A stretch of 41,665 bases of DNA from Peptoniphilus obesi ph1 (lineage in GTDB: Bacteria > Bacillota > Clostridia > Tissierellales > Peptoniphilaceae). The translations under genes were made by a program, and so were the position numbers. Below, one piece after another: positions 8,822-18,933 of the stretch. The notes beneath the pieces were generated by a model. That model had not been told where the DNA came from. It made no database searches and saw only the letters and a program-made list of their open reading frames with translations. Numbering within the stretch: the first letter of the stretch is position 1; the number at the start of each line of letters is the position of its first letter. The DNA lies in the NCBI RefSeq assembly GCF_000311865.1, contig NZ_HE978582.1:191877-233541 (forward strand), given 5' to 3'.

Positions 8822-9884
8822 AATAATTTTCCCCTTCAAATTTTTCATTTATACTGTAATTGATATTTAAACTGTCAATGTCTTGTATAATTCTATCAAT
8901 TTTTATGATATCCATAGCATAATATATACCGTTTTTAAATGTATTCTCTAAAATTGACATTGCTGTATAACCCAACACAATAGCACTCATTTCACTACTT
9001 GATGAGCTATCAATACTTATTTCAACTGATGAAGTTCTCCCATTTATTCTCCCCCTTCCACAAATATTTAAATAGCTGTATGTTTTACCTATTCCGACCT
9101 CTTTCTTAAAGTAATTTAAAATTTCATCTATGTCTTTCTTGTTATCAATATACATATTTTGTTGCATTTTTTGTACAATCATTTGCATTTTACTTAAAAT
9201 TTCACTTGAAAATGAACAATTGTACCAATTAGCTTGTTTTAAATTATATTTTTTAGCTACTCTTAATATCTCATTGGTTAAATAGTTATACATTTTATAT
9301 TTTTTGTTTTTATATTCTTCTGTCTTATAACAATTATTATTAATTACTTCCCCATCAATATAACTACTTAAAGATTTTCCGAAACCAGATAAATTAGTTA
9401 ATATGAAATCCTCAATCGCTGAATAACTCGGTACTTCATTGCTTATATTAAATCCCTCAATCATTAAGGGAACTTCGAAATGCTCTGCAACATATTTTAA
9501 CATTAATCCCGTTAAGCCAGGAAAATACCCAGCAGACAAAATAAATAGATTTTTATTTTTAATATCTTCCAGTCTATCTTCTAAAAAAGATTCTCCTGAT
9601 GGATCTATATAAGGAACGCCAAAATCACTAGCAATTCTTGCTATATTTTCTCCATTAATAAATGAAGCTCCCGCACAATTTAAAATAATATCGCATTTTT
9701 TTATGAATTCCCTTAAAGCATCTATATCACTAACTTCTAATTTCATATATATACAATTTTTATCATCTGGGACGTAATTTTGATTATAGGTGGCAAGAAT
9801 TGAATAATTTTTTTGCTTCAATATATCAATGCATCTTTTACCAATTTGTCCACTTCCACCCAAAATACCTATAATTTTTTCCAA
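8805..9884 (-). CDS. Saccharopine-dehydrogenase-like thiazoline reductase (PchK-like)
   Basis: The N-terminus IIGILGGSGQIGKRCIDIL is a dinucleotide-binding Rossmann segment (G-G-x-G-x-I-G) of the saccharopine dehydrogenase type. The 359-residue length fits PchK, the reductase that turns a thiazoline ring into thiazolidine in enantio-pyochelin synthesis (family knowledge). It does not look like the GFO/IDH-type PchG/Irp3 thiazolinyl reductases. Following directly after the methylating NRPS, it would reduce the second ring so that its nitrogen can be methylated. The start codon is TTG at 9884, supported by GGAGG five bases upstream. The gene overlaps the hydrolase gene downstream. Role is inferred from fold and context. 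Confidence 0.8.
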   Translation of the reverse strand: MEKIIGILGGSGQIGKRCIDILKQKNYSILATYNQNYVPDDKNCIYMKLEVSDIDALREFIKKCDIILNCAGASFINGENIARIASDFGVPYIDPSGESFLEDRLEDIKNKNLFILSAGYFPGLTGLMLKYVAEHFEVPLMIEGFNISNEVPSYSAIEDFILTNLSGFGKSLSSYIDGEVINNNCYKTEEYKNKKYKMYNYLTNEILRVAKKYNLKQANWYNCSFSSEILSKMQMIVQKMQQNMYIDNKKDIDEILNYFKKEVGIGKTYSYLNICGRGRINGRTSSVEISIDSSSSSEMSAIVLGYTAMSILENTFKNGIYYAMDIIKIDRIIQDIDSLNINYSINEKFEGENYYESEL

Positions 9885-9932
9885 TTTAACCTCCTAACTT
9901 AAAGCTTATTTTTATATTATTATTTAAATAGA

Positions 9933-12900
9933 CTATTTATATGCATTAAAGTCTAATATTCTGCTTAAGTTTTTCTTTAAGTTTTCTCCATTCAAGCAAT
10001 CAAAATGTTGCCCTACTATTTCGTCGTAAAATATTTCCCCATTCAAATATTCTTCCCAAGTTTCTCTATCCTCAGCAAAGAATTCTCCATAAAAACTCTT
10101 TTCCTGTTCCTTACAATAAAAAACTCTGACATTTCCATAATACTGTTTAGGTATATATGTTGATATACAACCGAAATTTTGGGAGAATATGTTAAAAAGC
10201 GTATTAAGCATACGTATTTCTGAATCTTGAAGATTCAAAGACTCCCTTTTTATTGTTGAATATAAATTATTAAGCCTTTCAGATAAAGGTGTGTCTTTTA
10301 ACTTTTTAAACTGTTGTCCAATATATTTATATTCATTTGACAATTGAATAAAGGAGTTAACATTCAAATCTCCATCACCATTAATTACCATATCATAAAT
10401 GCAATCATTTAATTCATGATCCTTTATCTCATGCCCAGCGTTAGAAATATCTGCATTTATTAGTCTTGCAAAAGTTCGTTCTAACAGAATTTCATTTTTT
10501 AAATTAGAGTGCAAAGCTTTTTTATATTTTGTTGGTGAAATATCTCTAAATAGTGTTCTTTCCTGAGCTTTAGGTATAGTCGTACTTATCAAAGTAACAT
10601 CAATAACCTTTTTATTATTAGCATTTAAAAATTCAGCAGTTTCTAATGCAATTAACCCTCCAACACAATGTCCTATTAATATATATTTTGAGTAATTCAA
10701 ATCTCTTAAGATTTTACCGTATTTTAATCCTAATAACTTAAAAGTATCTTCTGTTTTCATAGAAATATATTCGGCTTCATCACCGAAAGTAAATCCTAAC
10801 ACAGCTTCATTTGCTTTACTATCTTCCTTTATATAATTAATTATTTCAGTATACGCAGAAAGAGTTCCTGTTCCAGCATGAAAAATAACTTTAGCTACCG
10901 ATTTATTATTATCTATAGTGGATTTCTTGATAGTTAGCAGTGATGAATCATGATATTCCTCCCCTTTTTCAAACTTGTCTTGTATCCTTTTAGATATTTC
11001 TCTAACCGTTTGAAATTGCATCATTTCAGATAACAAGGCACTCCATTCCCAATCCTTAGCCTCTGGAACTTCCTCTAATATCTTTGTGACTATTTGTGCA
11101 ATCAGTAAAGAATCTCCACCAACAGAATAAAAGTTATCATCTAGCCTTAAGTTTGTTATTCCAAGTTCTCTTGTCCAAATTTTTTCTATTTTTTCTTCAA
11201 TTGCAGTTTTTGTCTCCTCTATAACATGTTTTTCATTTTTCACGGTATTTTCGAATAATTTTTTTAATGATTTAATATCAATTTTTCCATTAATTGTTGT
11301 AGGAATTTTAGATATTATTTTAACATCATTAGGTATCATATAAGAAACCAATTTATTTTTAAGTTCATTGATAACTGCATTCTCTGTTATTGGTTTATAT
11401 GAATCTTTAAATCTTACTACATATATAGTTTGTCCAAAATCATCTAGTGGACTATCTTCTTTAGGAAATTCATATATTATTTGACCATTATGGTTTTCAA
11501 AATTATCCTTCCATTGATTTCTATTAAAAAAAGTTTGTTCATTTAAACTTCTAATATCCGAAAATCCTGTCAATCCATCTTTAAATTCCATAGATGTTAG
11601 TAACATATAACTCATTCTAGTTTCATCTAATATGATTAATGAACCGTTTGGTGCTAACAAATTTTTAATATTATTCATAACAAAGTCTATATTTTTTGAG
11701 TTATGCAATACATTAGCGCACAATATTATGTCAAATGAAGATATGTCATAATTTTGTTCGTAAAAAACTTGATTTATATCAAAAATACCATAATTAACCC
11801 AATTATATTCTTTAAAATTACTTTTAGCTTTATTTAAAAAGAACGTAGATATGTCTGTAAAATAATATTCAACTTGTTCTCCATCTAGTATAGGTATTAC
11901 TTCTAAGCTTGTCCCTCCAACTCCCGCACCGATTTCAAGTATCTTGATTTTTTTATCTTTATTTCTTTTTACAATAAATTCTATTTCTTTAGCTATAAAA
12001 TAATTACATATTTTATTTATTTTATTTGTATTATATGAGGCTAGTGCAGGCTTTATATCACCTTTTGGAAATAATAAATTTAATGGATCTTCATCCCCTT
12101 TTATAAGCGCTACCAAATTTTGGCTAGATTTCTTTAAATAGTCAACAAAATCTTTACCATAATTAAATTCTTCTTCAATTTTATAGAACTCTTCCCATTG
12201 TTTGTCTGAATTTAGACAATTAACTTCTCCTACTAAATAATAAAGTTCATTTTCTCTATTAATAATTTTTTCATTTTCTAATACTTGAAGCCATCTTTTT
12301 GTTAATTTTTGTAGTTTTTCAGGTATTTCCATCCCATATATAATTTCTTCAAAAGTGTACTTTTCTGCATTATTAATAAAGAAACCACATTTTTGAAATG
12401 TATTCAAAATATCACTTATAACTACTTTTTCAGATGCTTTAATCCATTTTTCAATAAGTTCATCTTTAATATTTTCATTTATACTATTTTCTAACTCTTT
12501 TAATTTATTTACCTCTTCATTTCTATCCAATAAATCATCATTGATTATTATCTTTTTTGGTAAAATGGCTGCGCAAATTTTCTTTTCTAAACTATCTACA
12601 TCAATTGTAAACACTTCAGCTGAATCAATATCTTTGTTTTCCAATAAAGCAGATTTAATTTCGGATAACTCAATTCTATGACCATGTATTTTTATTTGTG
12701 AATCTCCATCCTCTCTACCACAAAAAATAATGTCACCATTAGGCAAATAATAACCAATGTCTCCTGTTCTATAAATTCGCTCTCCATCATTGCCTAAAGT
12801 CTTGAATTTTTCAGCATTAAGTTTCTCATCATTTAAGTAACCTACAGAAAGCCCTGTTCCTGATATATACAAACTTCCTACAACATAATCTGGACAATCT

Positions 12901-15443
12901 TCCATTGCTTCGTTTAATATATAAAACTTTTGATTAGCTAAAGGTGTGCCATATGGAACACTATTTAGGAATGTTTCTTGTTTGCTAACCACATGATAGA
13001 TAGACCATATCGAAGCTTCAGTAGCACCTCCCATACTTATTACTTGTGCATTAGGAAACTCACTATATATTTTTTCAGGAAGATCGATCGGAATCCAATC
13101 ACCTGATAGTATTATAGTTCTTAAAAACTCACTTCTCCTTAAATTCTTACACATAGCTAAGAAGTTAGTTATAAGTTGCATTTGAGCTGGTACTGAATTC
13201 CAAACGCTAACTCTATATAACAACATTTGATTGTATATAATATTTGGATCTTTTAATGTTTTTGAGTCTGGTAATACTAAAGTCCCACCCGCAAGAAATG
13301 AACCAAAAATATCATATACTGATAGATCAAAAGAAAGATTTGCTAGACCTAAAAATACATCATTTTCGTTAATTTTATATTTTTTATTAACATCAATTAT
13401 AGTGTTAATAGCCGCTCTATGTGTAATCACAACTCCTTTTGGGTCTCCAGTTGTCCCTGATGTAAAAATTATATAAGCTTCATCATCATATGATTTTCTC
13501 TTGTTTTTCCAATATTCATATTCTACGTTTTGATAAATTATGCATTCTCTCAAATCTATAATCTTTGTATTAAATTCATTTAAATTTGTGCTATTAAACG
13601 ATAAAATTATTTTAGCATCAGAATTTTCAATTATTCTTTCTTTTCTTTTTATTGGTTGCGAAGTGTTAATAGGAATATACACAGCGCCAATAGCCAAAGT
13701 TGCTATTACAGATGCAACTTGCCAAACGCTTTTAGGGATATCAATAATGACTCTATCTCCCTTAGTTATTCCATTTTTTTCTAAATTTTTAAAAATTGAG
13801 TATACATATTTATTAAACTCTTCGTATGTGTATTCTTTGTTGTCGCAAATCAATGCCGTTTTATTTTTATGCTCTTTCAATGAGTCAAAATAACAATCTT
13901 CTAATCTTTTTATATTAAAGCTTTCAAATGTATCATTTACTGTTTTTCTTGTATCTAAACTGCTTTTACTTAATTTAGTAACAATCTTGTTATCTAAAAT
14001 ATTTTTATCTGATTTAAAATTTTCAATTATGTTAGTAAAGCATTCAAACATATCATCAATAATTTTCTTTTTAAATACACCATCCCTAATATCCCAATTA
14101 ATTTTAACTCCATTATTTTCTTCCATAATTTGACAATCTAAATATACCTGTGGAGTTTGACTTATTCTGTAAATAATCTTTCTATTCGAAAGTATTGTGT
14201 TGCTATTTGATAACCCTATTGTGCTAGTAAAAACTACTGGTATAATAATGTTTTGTTTTCTTTTTTTACTCAATTTTCTCAAAACTTCAACACCTGAAAC
14301 TTCTTTGTGTTCTAAATCAGTCCATAAATTATCTTGTAAAATCTTTGTTCTTTCTAAAAATGTCTTACTATAATCCATATTTATAGAAGTTATATTAACA
14401 TCCGTAAAATCGCCTACTACAGAATCAATATCATCTACTATTTGGGGTCTGTTAAAGAAAGTAGTATTTATACTAAATTTTTTATTTGTCGACCAATATG
14501 CTATCGTTTCAGTTAGCACTGACATTATTAAAACTGATGGGGTAATATTATTTATCTTAGAAATTGCACATATTTTATCCCATTCAAAATTATTTAGTTG
14601 TATTGATTTTTGGCTAAAAGTTTTTACACCATTATTCTGTGAAAGTATGGGTAAATTAGGAGCTTCATAAATAACATCTAATTTTTTAGACCAGTATTCT
14701 TCATCTTGATTTTTATTTTTAGAACTAGTTATTGCTTTTTCTTGATACTTAAATACATCTCTATACTTGCTTAGAAAATTGACATAGCTGTTAGGATTTT
14801 TATAAAAATATTCTAAATCACTTAATATAATATTTATGCTATTATAATCTGCTATTAACATATCCAATGAAAAATGTATAACTGATACATTAGGTTTTAG
14901 AGTAATAGCAATTTCACACATCGGCCATTGCCCCAGTTTATATTGTTTAAATTCTAAGTCTTTTCTAAACTTACTAACCTCTCCATCACCAATTTTTATA
15001 CTTTCAACTAAAATATTTGGCACATGTTCCTGAACAATTTGAGTTCCATCTTCAAAAACTACAGCCCTAAGCATATCATGTTTTTTTATTACCAAATTCC
15101 ATGCTTTGTTTATTTTATCAACATCTAAGATGCTATCATATTCTATTTCTATATATGCGTGGCAACCAATTCCACCCAACTCAAAGTACTCATTTCTACC
15201 CATTACATAAGATGATTGTATATTTGTCAATGCAAATCTTTCGTATCTATTTTTTGTATCTTCATAATATAAAACTTCCTTATTGTCTAAATAGTCCAAA
15301 ATTTCTTTCTTATTATTTTTAAGCCAAGATAAAATTTTGTTATTCATACTATCTTTAGGAGCACTAAACTTAAGTTTCTCACCATCTTTCCACACAGTTA
15401 TCCCTTTTATTTTTAAATTTTTCAGTTTTTCTTCAATATTCAT
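9933..15443 (-). CDS. NRPS 2: TubC docking-Cy-A(Cys)-MT-PCP-TE, PchF-like
   Basis: An 1836-residue non-ribosomal peptide synthetase. Domains in order: a TubC-type N-terminal docking domain (residues 1-55, LKNLKIKGITVWKDGEKLKF); a heterocyclization domain with the Cy motif D-x4-D-x2-S (DMLIADYNS, about 194-202); an adenylation domain (TSGTTGDPKG near 660; FDLSVYDIF, VWNSVP, GGATEASIW); an S-adenosylmethionine methyltransferase inserted in the A domain (LEIGAGVGGTS near 1170); the A10 end NGKIDI; a carrier domain with SVGGDSL near 1440; and a terminal thioesterase. The A-domain pocket D-L-Y-N...S...I-W fits cysteine. Order and length match PchF of pyochelin synthesis. The thioesterase elbow is GHCVGG, Cys 1593 replacing the usual Ser, with a plausible catalytic His at 1813. 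Start is the ATG after GGAGGATAAC; a TTG four codons earlier lies inside the Shine-Dalgarno. Confidence 0.93.
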   Translation of the reverse strand: MNIEEKLKNLKIKGITVWKDGEKLKFSAPKDSMNNKILSWLKNNKKEILDYLDNKEVLYYEDTKNRYERFALTNIQSSYVMGRNEYFELGGIGCHAYIEIEYDSILDVDKINKAWNLVIKKHDMLRAVVFEDGTQIVQEHVPNILVESIKIGDGEVSKFRKDLEFKQYKLGQWPMCEIAITLKPNVSVIHFSLDMLIADYNSINIILSDLEYFYKNPNSYVNFLSKYRDVFKYQEKAITSSKNKNQDEEYWSKKLDVIYEAPNLPILSQNNGVKTFSQKSIQLNNFEWDKICAISKINNITPSVLIMSVLTETIAYWSTNKKFSINTTFFNRPQIVDDIDSVVGDFTDVNITSINMDYSKTFLERTKILQDNLWTDLEHKEVSGVEVLRKLSKKRKQNIIIPVVFTSTIGLSNSNTILSNRKIIYRISQTPQVYLDCQIMEENNGVKINWDIRDGVFKKKIIDDMFECFTNIIENFKSDKNILDNKIVTKLSKSSLDTRKTVNDTFESFNIKRLEDCYFDSLKEHKNKTALICDNKEYTYEEFNKYVYSIFKNLEKNGITKGDRVIIDIPKSVWQVASVIATLAIGAVYIPINTSQPIKRKERIIENSDAKIILSFNSTNLNEFNTKIIDLRECIIYQNVEYEYWKNKRKSYDDEAYIIFTSGTTGDPKGVVITHRAAINTIIDVNKKYKINENDVFLGLANLSFDLSVYDIFGSFLAGGTLVLPDSKTLKDPNIIYNQMLLYRVSVWNSVPAQMQLITNFLAMCKNLRRSEFLRTIILSGDWIPIDLPEKIYSEFPNAQVISMGGATEASIWSIYHVVSKQETFLNSVPYGTPLANQKFYILNEAMEDCPDYVVGSLYISGTGLSVGYLNDEKLNAEKFKTLGNDGERIYRTGDIGYYLPNGDIIFCGREDGDSQIKIHGHRIELSEIKSALLENKDIDSAEVFTIDVDSLEKKICAAILPKKIIINDDLLDRNEEVNKLKELENSINENIKDELIEKWIKASEKVVISDILNTFQKCGFFINNAEKYTFEEIIYGMEIPEKLQKLTKRWLQVLENEKIINRENELYYLVGEVNCLNSDKQWEEFYKIEEEFNYGKDFVDYLKKSSQNLVALIKGDEDPLNLLFPKGDIKPALASYNTNKINKICNYFIAKEIEFIVKRNKDKKIKILEIGAGVGGTSLEVIPILDGEQVEYYFTDISTFFLNKAKSNFKEYNWVNYGIFDINQVFYEQNYDISSFDIILCANVLHNSKNIDFVMNNIKNLLAPNGSLIILDETRMSYMLLTSMEFKDGLTGFSDIRSLNEQTFFNRNQWKDNFENHNGQIIYEFPKEDSPLDDFGQTIYVVRFKDSYKPITENAVINELKNKLVSYMIPNDVKIISKIPTTINGKIDIKSLKKLFENTVKNEKHVIEETKTAIEEKIEKIWTRELGITNLRLDDNFYSVGGDSLLIAQIVTKILEEVPEAKDWEWSALLSEMMQFQTVREISKRIQDKFEKGEEYHDSSLLTIKKSTIDNNKSVAKVIFHAGTGTLSAYTEIINYIKEDSKANEAVLGFTFGDEAEYISMKTEDTFKLLGLKYGKILRDLNYSKYILIGHCVGGLIALETAEFLNANNKKVIDVTLISTTIPKAQERTLFRDISPTKYKKALHSNLKNEILLERTFARLINADISNAGHEIKDHELNDCIYDMVINGDGDLNVNSFIQLSNEYKYIGQQFKKLKDTPLSERLNNLYSTIKRESLNLQDSEIRMLNTLFNIFSQNFGCISTYIPKQYYGNVRVFYCKEQEKSFYGEFFAEDRETWEEYLNGEIFYDEIVGQHFDCLNGENLKKNLSRILDFNAYK

Positions 15444-15462
15444 GTTATCCTCCAATATATAA

Positions 15463-17049
15463 TTAAATTTCGTAGATTTCTACATCTTGAATCAAGGTGT
15501 CAATTTCCTTTGATAATTGTTTAATAGTTGGAAATTTAAAAATCTTATTTATAGAAATCTTTTCCTTCAACATAAAATCCGAATTTATTTCACTAATAAT
15601 AGATATTGCTGCTAAACTATCCCCTCCCAATTTAAAAAAATTGTCCTCTACCCTTATATCTGTTATACTTAATTTATTTTTAAATAAATTTATTAAGTAA
15701 ACTTCTGTATCGGTTAATTTGGGGTTTAAGTTGTTTTGGACAACTTTTTCAACTTTTAACGATTCGTTTACTATTATTTTTTTAATCTCTTCTCGATCAA
15801 GTTTGCCATTTTTTGTAATTTTTCTGCTATTACAAATATAATATTCCTCTGGAATCATAAACCTTGGAAGAATTCTATCTAATCTTTCTTTTAAATTATT
15901 TATATTGGAATTATTGCTATTACATACAATATATAATCCAATTTTCATTGAATTATGACAATTTATAACGCTCGCACAGCAATCAATGATATCAGGAAAT
16001 CCTTTAAGTACAGACTCAACCTCACCAAGTTCAATTCTATGTCCTTTAATTTTTACTTGAGTATCTTTCCTTCCAAGAAATTCAATAGTACCATCATTCC
16101 AAAATCTTCCATTATCTCCAGTTCTATACCATCTAAGTCCATCTTCTTCAAAATACTTTCTATTAGTTAGTTCTTCATCTCCATGGTAGCATTTAGCAAC
16201 ACCAACTCCACCAATTAGAAGTTCTCCCTTAACATAATTAGGGCATATTCTACCTAATTCATCTACTACTCTATAGACTTGGTTTTTAAGTGGTCTTCCA
16301 TAAGGAATGGAAATCCAATCTTTAGGTATTTGTCTCGGCACATTTAAATAATTTGACCAGATTGAAGCTTCCGTTGCACCACCCATAGCAACAACTATAG
16401 AATTTTCTTTTTCGCTTATCTTATAAAATCTTCCTGGTAAGTCTTTTGCTATCCAATCTCCCGATAACATAACAATTCTAAGTGGTAAGTTTTTCTTTTC
16501 ACTCTCTGCCATAGTTACGAGCATGTCAAAAAGTATAGGTACAGAGTCCCACACACTTACCTTATATTTTTCAATAATTCTAATCCACTCATCAGGATTA
16601 CGATAATTATCTTCATTAGTTGTTATTAGAGTTCCACCTACACCAAGTATTCCAAAAATATCATATACTGATAAGTCAAAGTCTATTGCTGATACCATAA
16701 GTAACGTATCATTTGAATTAATAGAATATTTTTCATTTAAATCATTAATAGTATTAATGGCACTTGTATGCATAATCTCAACACCCTTTGGCACTCCTGT
16801 AGTACCTGATGTCATTATTATATAGGCTGAGTCAAAAGGACTTACTTCTATAGGCTTATCAAGACCTAAGGATTTGTCTATAGCTTTGTCTAAGTCAATT
16901 AAAGAAACTTCTCCCGTATCTAGTTTGCAATTTTCTATTGTTTTATTTTCACTGATGACAAACTTTATACCAATTTGTTCGTATATTTTAGTTCGTCTTT
17001 CGCTAGGCTGATTTATTCCAACAGCAACATATGCCGCTCCAGAAAAAAA
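15463..17049 (-). CDS. NRPS 1, downstream part: adenylation (Cys) and carrier domains, after a frameshift
   Basis: This is the rest of the NRPS whose first part ends at 17003. It carries most of an adenylation domain: A3 MTSGTTGVPKG, FDLSVYDIF, VWDSVP, GGATEASIWS, WYRTGDNGRF, KIKGHRIELGEVE and the catalytic lysine region NGKLDR. A carrier domain follows with FFKLGGDSLAA for phosphopantetheine attachment. The pocket reads close to the cysteine code (D-L-Y-D...S...I-W), with Asp at the position that is Asn in NRPS 2. No ribosome binding site precedes any start near its 5' end; the sequence continues in +1 frame from the upstream part after IFGILF (joining as ILFSGAAYVAV). As a single gene the product would be about 1150 residues, ArCP-Cy-A-PCP, the PchE layout without an epimerase. 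Confidence 0.88.
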   Translation of the reverse strand, partial: FFSGAAYVAVGINQPSERRTKIYEQIGIKFVISENKTIENCKLDTGEVSLIDLDKAIDKSLGLDKPIEVSPFDSAYIIMTSGTTGVPKGVEIMHTSAINTINDLNEKYSINSNDTLLMVSAIDFDLSVYDIFGILGVGGTLITTNEDNYRNPDEWIRIIEKYKVSVWDSVPILFDMLVTMAESEKKNLPLRIVMLSGDWIAKDLPGRFYKISEKENSIVVAMGGATEASIWSNYLNVPRQIPKDWISIPYGRPLKNQVYRVVDELGRICPNYVKGELLIGGVGVAKCYHGDEELTNRKYFEEDGLRWYRTGDNGRFWNDGTIEFLGRKDTQVKIKGHRIELGEVESVLKGFPDIIDCCASVINCHNSMKIGLYIVCNSNNSNINNLKERLDRILPRFMIPEEYYICNSRKITKNGKLDREEIKKIIVNESLKVEKVVQNNLNPKLTDTEVYLINLFKNKLSITDIRVEDNFFKLGGDSLAAISIISEINSDFMLKEKISINKIFKFPTIKQLSKEIDTLIQDVEIYEI

Positions 17050-18910
17050 GTATTCCAAATATAGCGTAAATTTGCTTGCTTGATCTTGGGAGAGTAATGC
17101 CTACATAGTCTCCCTTTTTTATTCCATTTTCCTTTAAATATCCTGCTACATTTAAGGATTTTTCATATAAGTCTATATAAGATATTTCTTCTTTAGATTC
17201 TGAATCTATAATTGCAATTTTGTTTGGATTTTCTTTTACATTTTTTATAAATCCATCATATAATCTCTCATCAGGAAAGTTTAATGGAAGAATTGATTTA
17301 AACTCTTTTTCTCTTGCTGGTTTTTGATTTTCTGATAGTACATCAAATTTGCTTTCCCAATTTTCCTTTTCTGTTAGTCTTAAAAGTTGTTCTTCTAAAG
17401 AATTTAACATGTCATCTAACATATTTTCAGGGAAAAGTTCATCTACACTGTCCCAGCATAATACTAAATCTCCATCTTTTATATATGATTGGAAATCTAA
17501 CCATACTCCTGGAGTTTGTGATACCATATATGTAATTTTGCCCAAAGCTTTCCTTGAAATTTCAGTTTCTATTGGATAGTCTATGTTGCACGCAAAAACT
17601 ACAGGTGCTACATTAAGGCTTGTACCCTGTGATTTTGATATATCTCTCTGAACTTGAACTCCACTATAATATGAATGGCTGGCATTTTCTATAAAGGTTT
17701 TGCTTATTCTATTCAAAGTTTCTATGAAAGTGGTATCATTTTTTCTTTCATGCTCTACTAATAAGATATTTGTAAAGTCTGCTACCATAGCTTTTAAGTT
17801 TTCATTTGAAAGATCTCTATTAAATAATGGTAAGTTTATAAAAAACTTATCTTGGTTAGTCCATCTTTCTAGAATTAAAGCATACGCAGTTAATAAAACC
17901 ATTGATGGTGTAGATTTATAGCTTGCTGCAACCTCTTTTATTTTGCTCCATTTATCTTTTTCAATAACTCGTTTCCTTCTAGTAAATCTCGTTTCTTTAA
18001 TTTGTTCAGGAGCTTTCTTTAATGGTAAATTAGGTCTTTCTATCTCAAATTCAAATGAGTCTATTTTTTCTTTCCAAAACTGTTGGTCTTTTTTATAAAT
18101 TTCAGAGTCTACTTCAAGATTGTTTATATAGTCTTTAAAGGTATAATTGTTTAGATTGTCTAATTCTTTTCCTAAATACGATTCTCCTAATTCTTTCAAA
18201 AGAATACTCATACTCATGACATCGGCAACAAGTAAATCTAAATCAAAGAAAATTTTATTTCTATTCTGTGACAGATTTGCAAGTTTTAATCCTGCGACTT
18301 CTCCCATTTTTACTCTGAGTTTTCTATGAGATAAATTTTCTCGTATTTCATCTAGTCTAATTTTGGTATCTTCTTCATCTAAATTAGATAAATCAAAAAC
18401 TTCAATTTCTTCGCCAAAAGGTTTATCTAATATTTCTTGTTTTCCATCCTCTGTGAACCTTGCTCTAAGCATTGGATGTCTATATTGAAGTTTATTCCAT
18501 GCATCATTCAATCTTTTACAATCTATTTCTTTTCCATCTATTTCAATATAGGCGTGGCAACCTACTCCTCCTTGTATTTGATTATCATGACCACCTACAA
18601 GATAAGCATACTGAATATCAGTTAATTCAAACAGTTTGTTTCCTATGACTTTTTTATTAGAATTATTTGGATTATTTAATTTACGAGCATTTTTTATTGC
18701 AACTTCCCATTCAGCAAAACATGGCTTTTCCATTAATTTAGAAAACGATACATTAATATTGTGCCTTCTTAATTTACTTATTATTCCCATAACATTTACT
18801 GAAGTTATTCCCAACTCTATTAAATTATCATGATTTTTTATATCATCTTTATTTATATAACTTTTAACTTGAATTTTAATTTCATTTAATAAATCGTATA
18901 AATCAGGCAT
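17003..18910 (-). CDS. NRPS 1, upstream part: aryl carrier protein, heterocyclization domain and start of adenylation domain
   Basis: The N-terminal 75 residues are an aryl carrier domain with the phosphopantetheine serine in LIELGITSVN (Ser 37). A heterocyclization (Cy) domain follows, with the diagnostic D-x4-D-x2-S motif DLLVADVMS at about 225-233. The beginning of an adenylation domain (ISYIDLYEKSLNVAGYL, KKGDYVGITLPRS) then runs until the frame breaks at 17049-17043 and ends after a short nonsense tail rich in Cys and Trp. Salicyl- or related aryl-AMP from the neighbouring ligase would load this carrier; the Cy domain would join it to cysteine and close the first thiazoline ring. Start is the ATG at 18910 after GAGAGGAG; a TTG six codons earlier overlaps that site. 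Confidence 0.9.
   Translation of the reverse strand: MPDLYDLLNEIKIQVKSYINKDDIKNHDNLIELGITSVNVMGIISKLRRHNINVSFSKLMEKPCFAEWEVAIKNARKLNNPNNSNKKVIGNKLFELTDIQYAYLVGGHDNQIQGGVGCHAYIEIDGKEIDCKRLNDAWNKLQYRHPMLRARFTEDGKQEILDKPFGEEIEVFDLSNLDEEDTKIRLDEIRENLSHRKLRVKMGEVAGLKLANLSQNRNKIFFDLDLLVADVMSMSILLKELGESYLGKELDNLNNYTFKDYINNLEVDSEIYKKDQQFWKEKIDSFEFEIERPNLPLKKAPEQIKETRFTRRKRVIEKDKWSKIKEVAASYKSTPSMVLLTAYALILERWTNQDKFFINLPLFNRDLSNENLKAMVADFTNILLVEHERKNDTTFIETLNRISKTFIENASHSYYSGVQVQRDISKSQGTSLNVAPVVFACNIDYPIETEISRKALGKITYMVSQTPGVWLDFQSYIKDGDLVLCWDSVDELFPENMLDDMLNSLEEQLLRLTEKENWESKFDVLSENQKPAREKEFKSILPLNFPDERLYDGFIKNVKENPNKIAIIDSESKEEISYIDLYEKSLNVAGYLKENGIKKGDYVGITLPRSSKQIYAIFGILFFWSGICCCWNKSA
17043..17049 (-). 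other. Frameshift site in NRPS 1 (T7 run)
   Basis: The coding strand has seven T between C and C here. Removing one T (or a +1 ribosomal shift) joins the frames as ILFSGAAYVAV, restoring the conserved A-domain region. Possible explanations are a sequencing or assembly error, a real inactivating or phase-variable indel, or recoding or transcript slippage. Confidence 0.85.
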
Positions 18911-18933
18911 TCTTTCTTCTCCTCTCAAATATT

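Noticed and set aside
9933-18910. Full yersiniabactin-type pathway
   Set aside because: There is no polyketide synthase module, no third Cy domain and no salicylate synthase; the modules match pyochelin-type synthesis.
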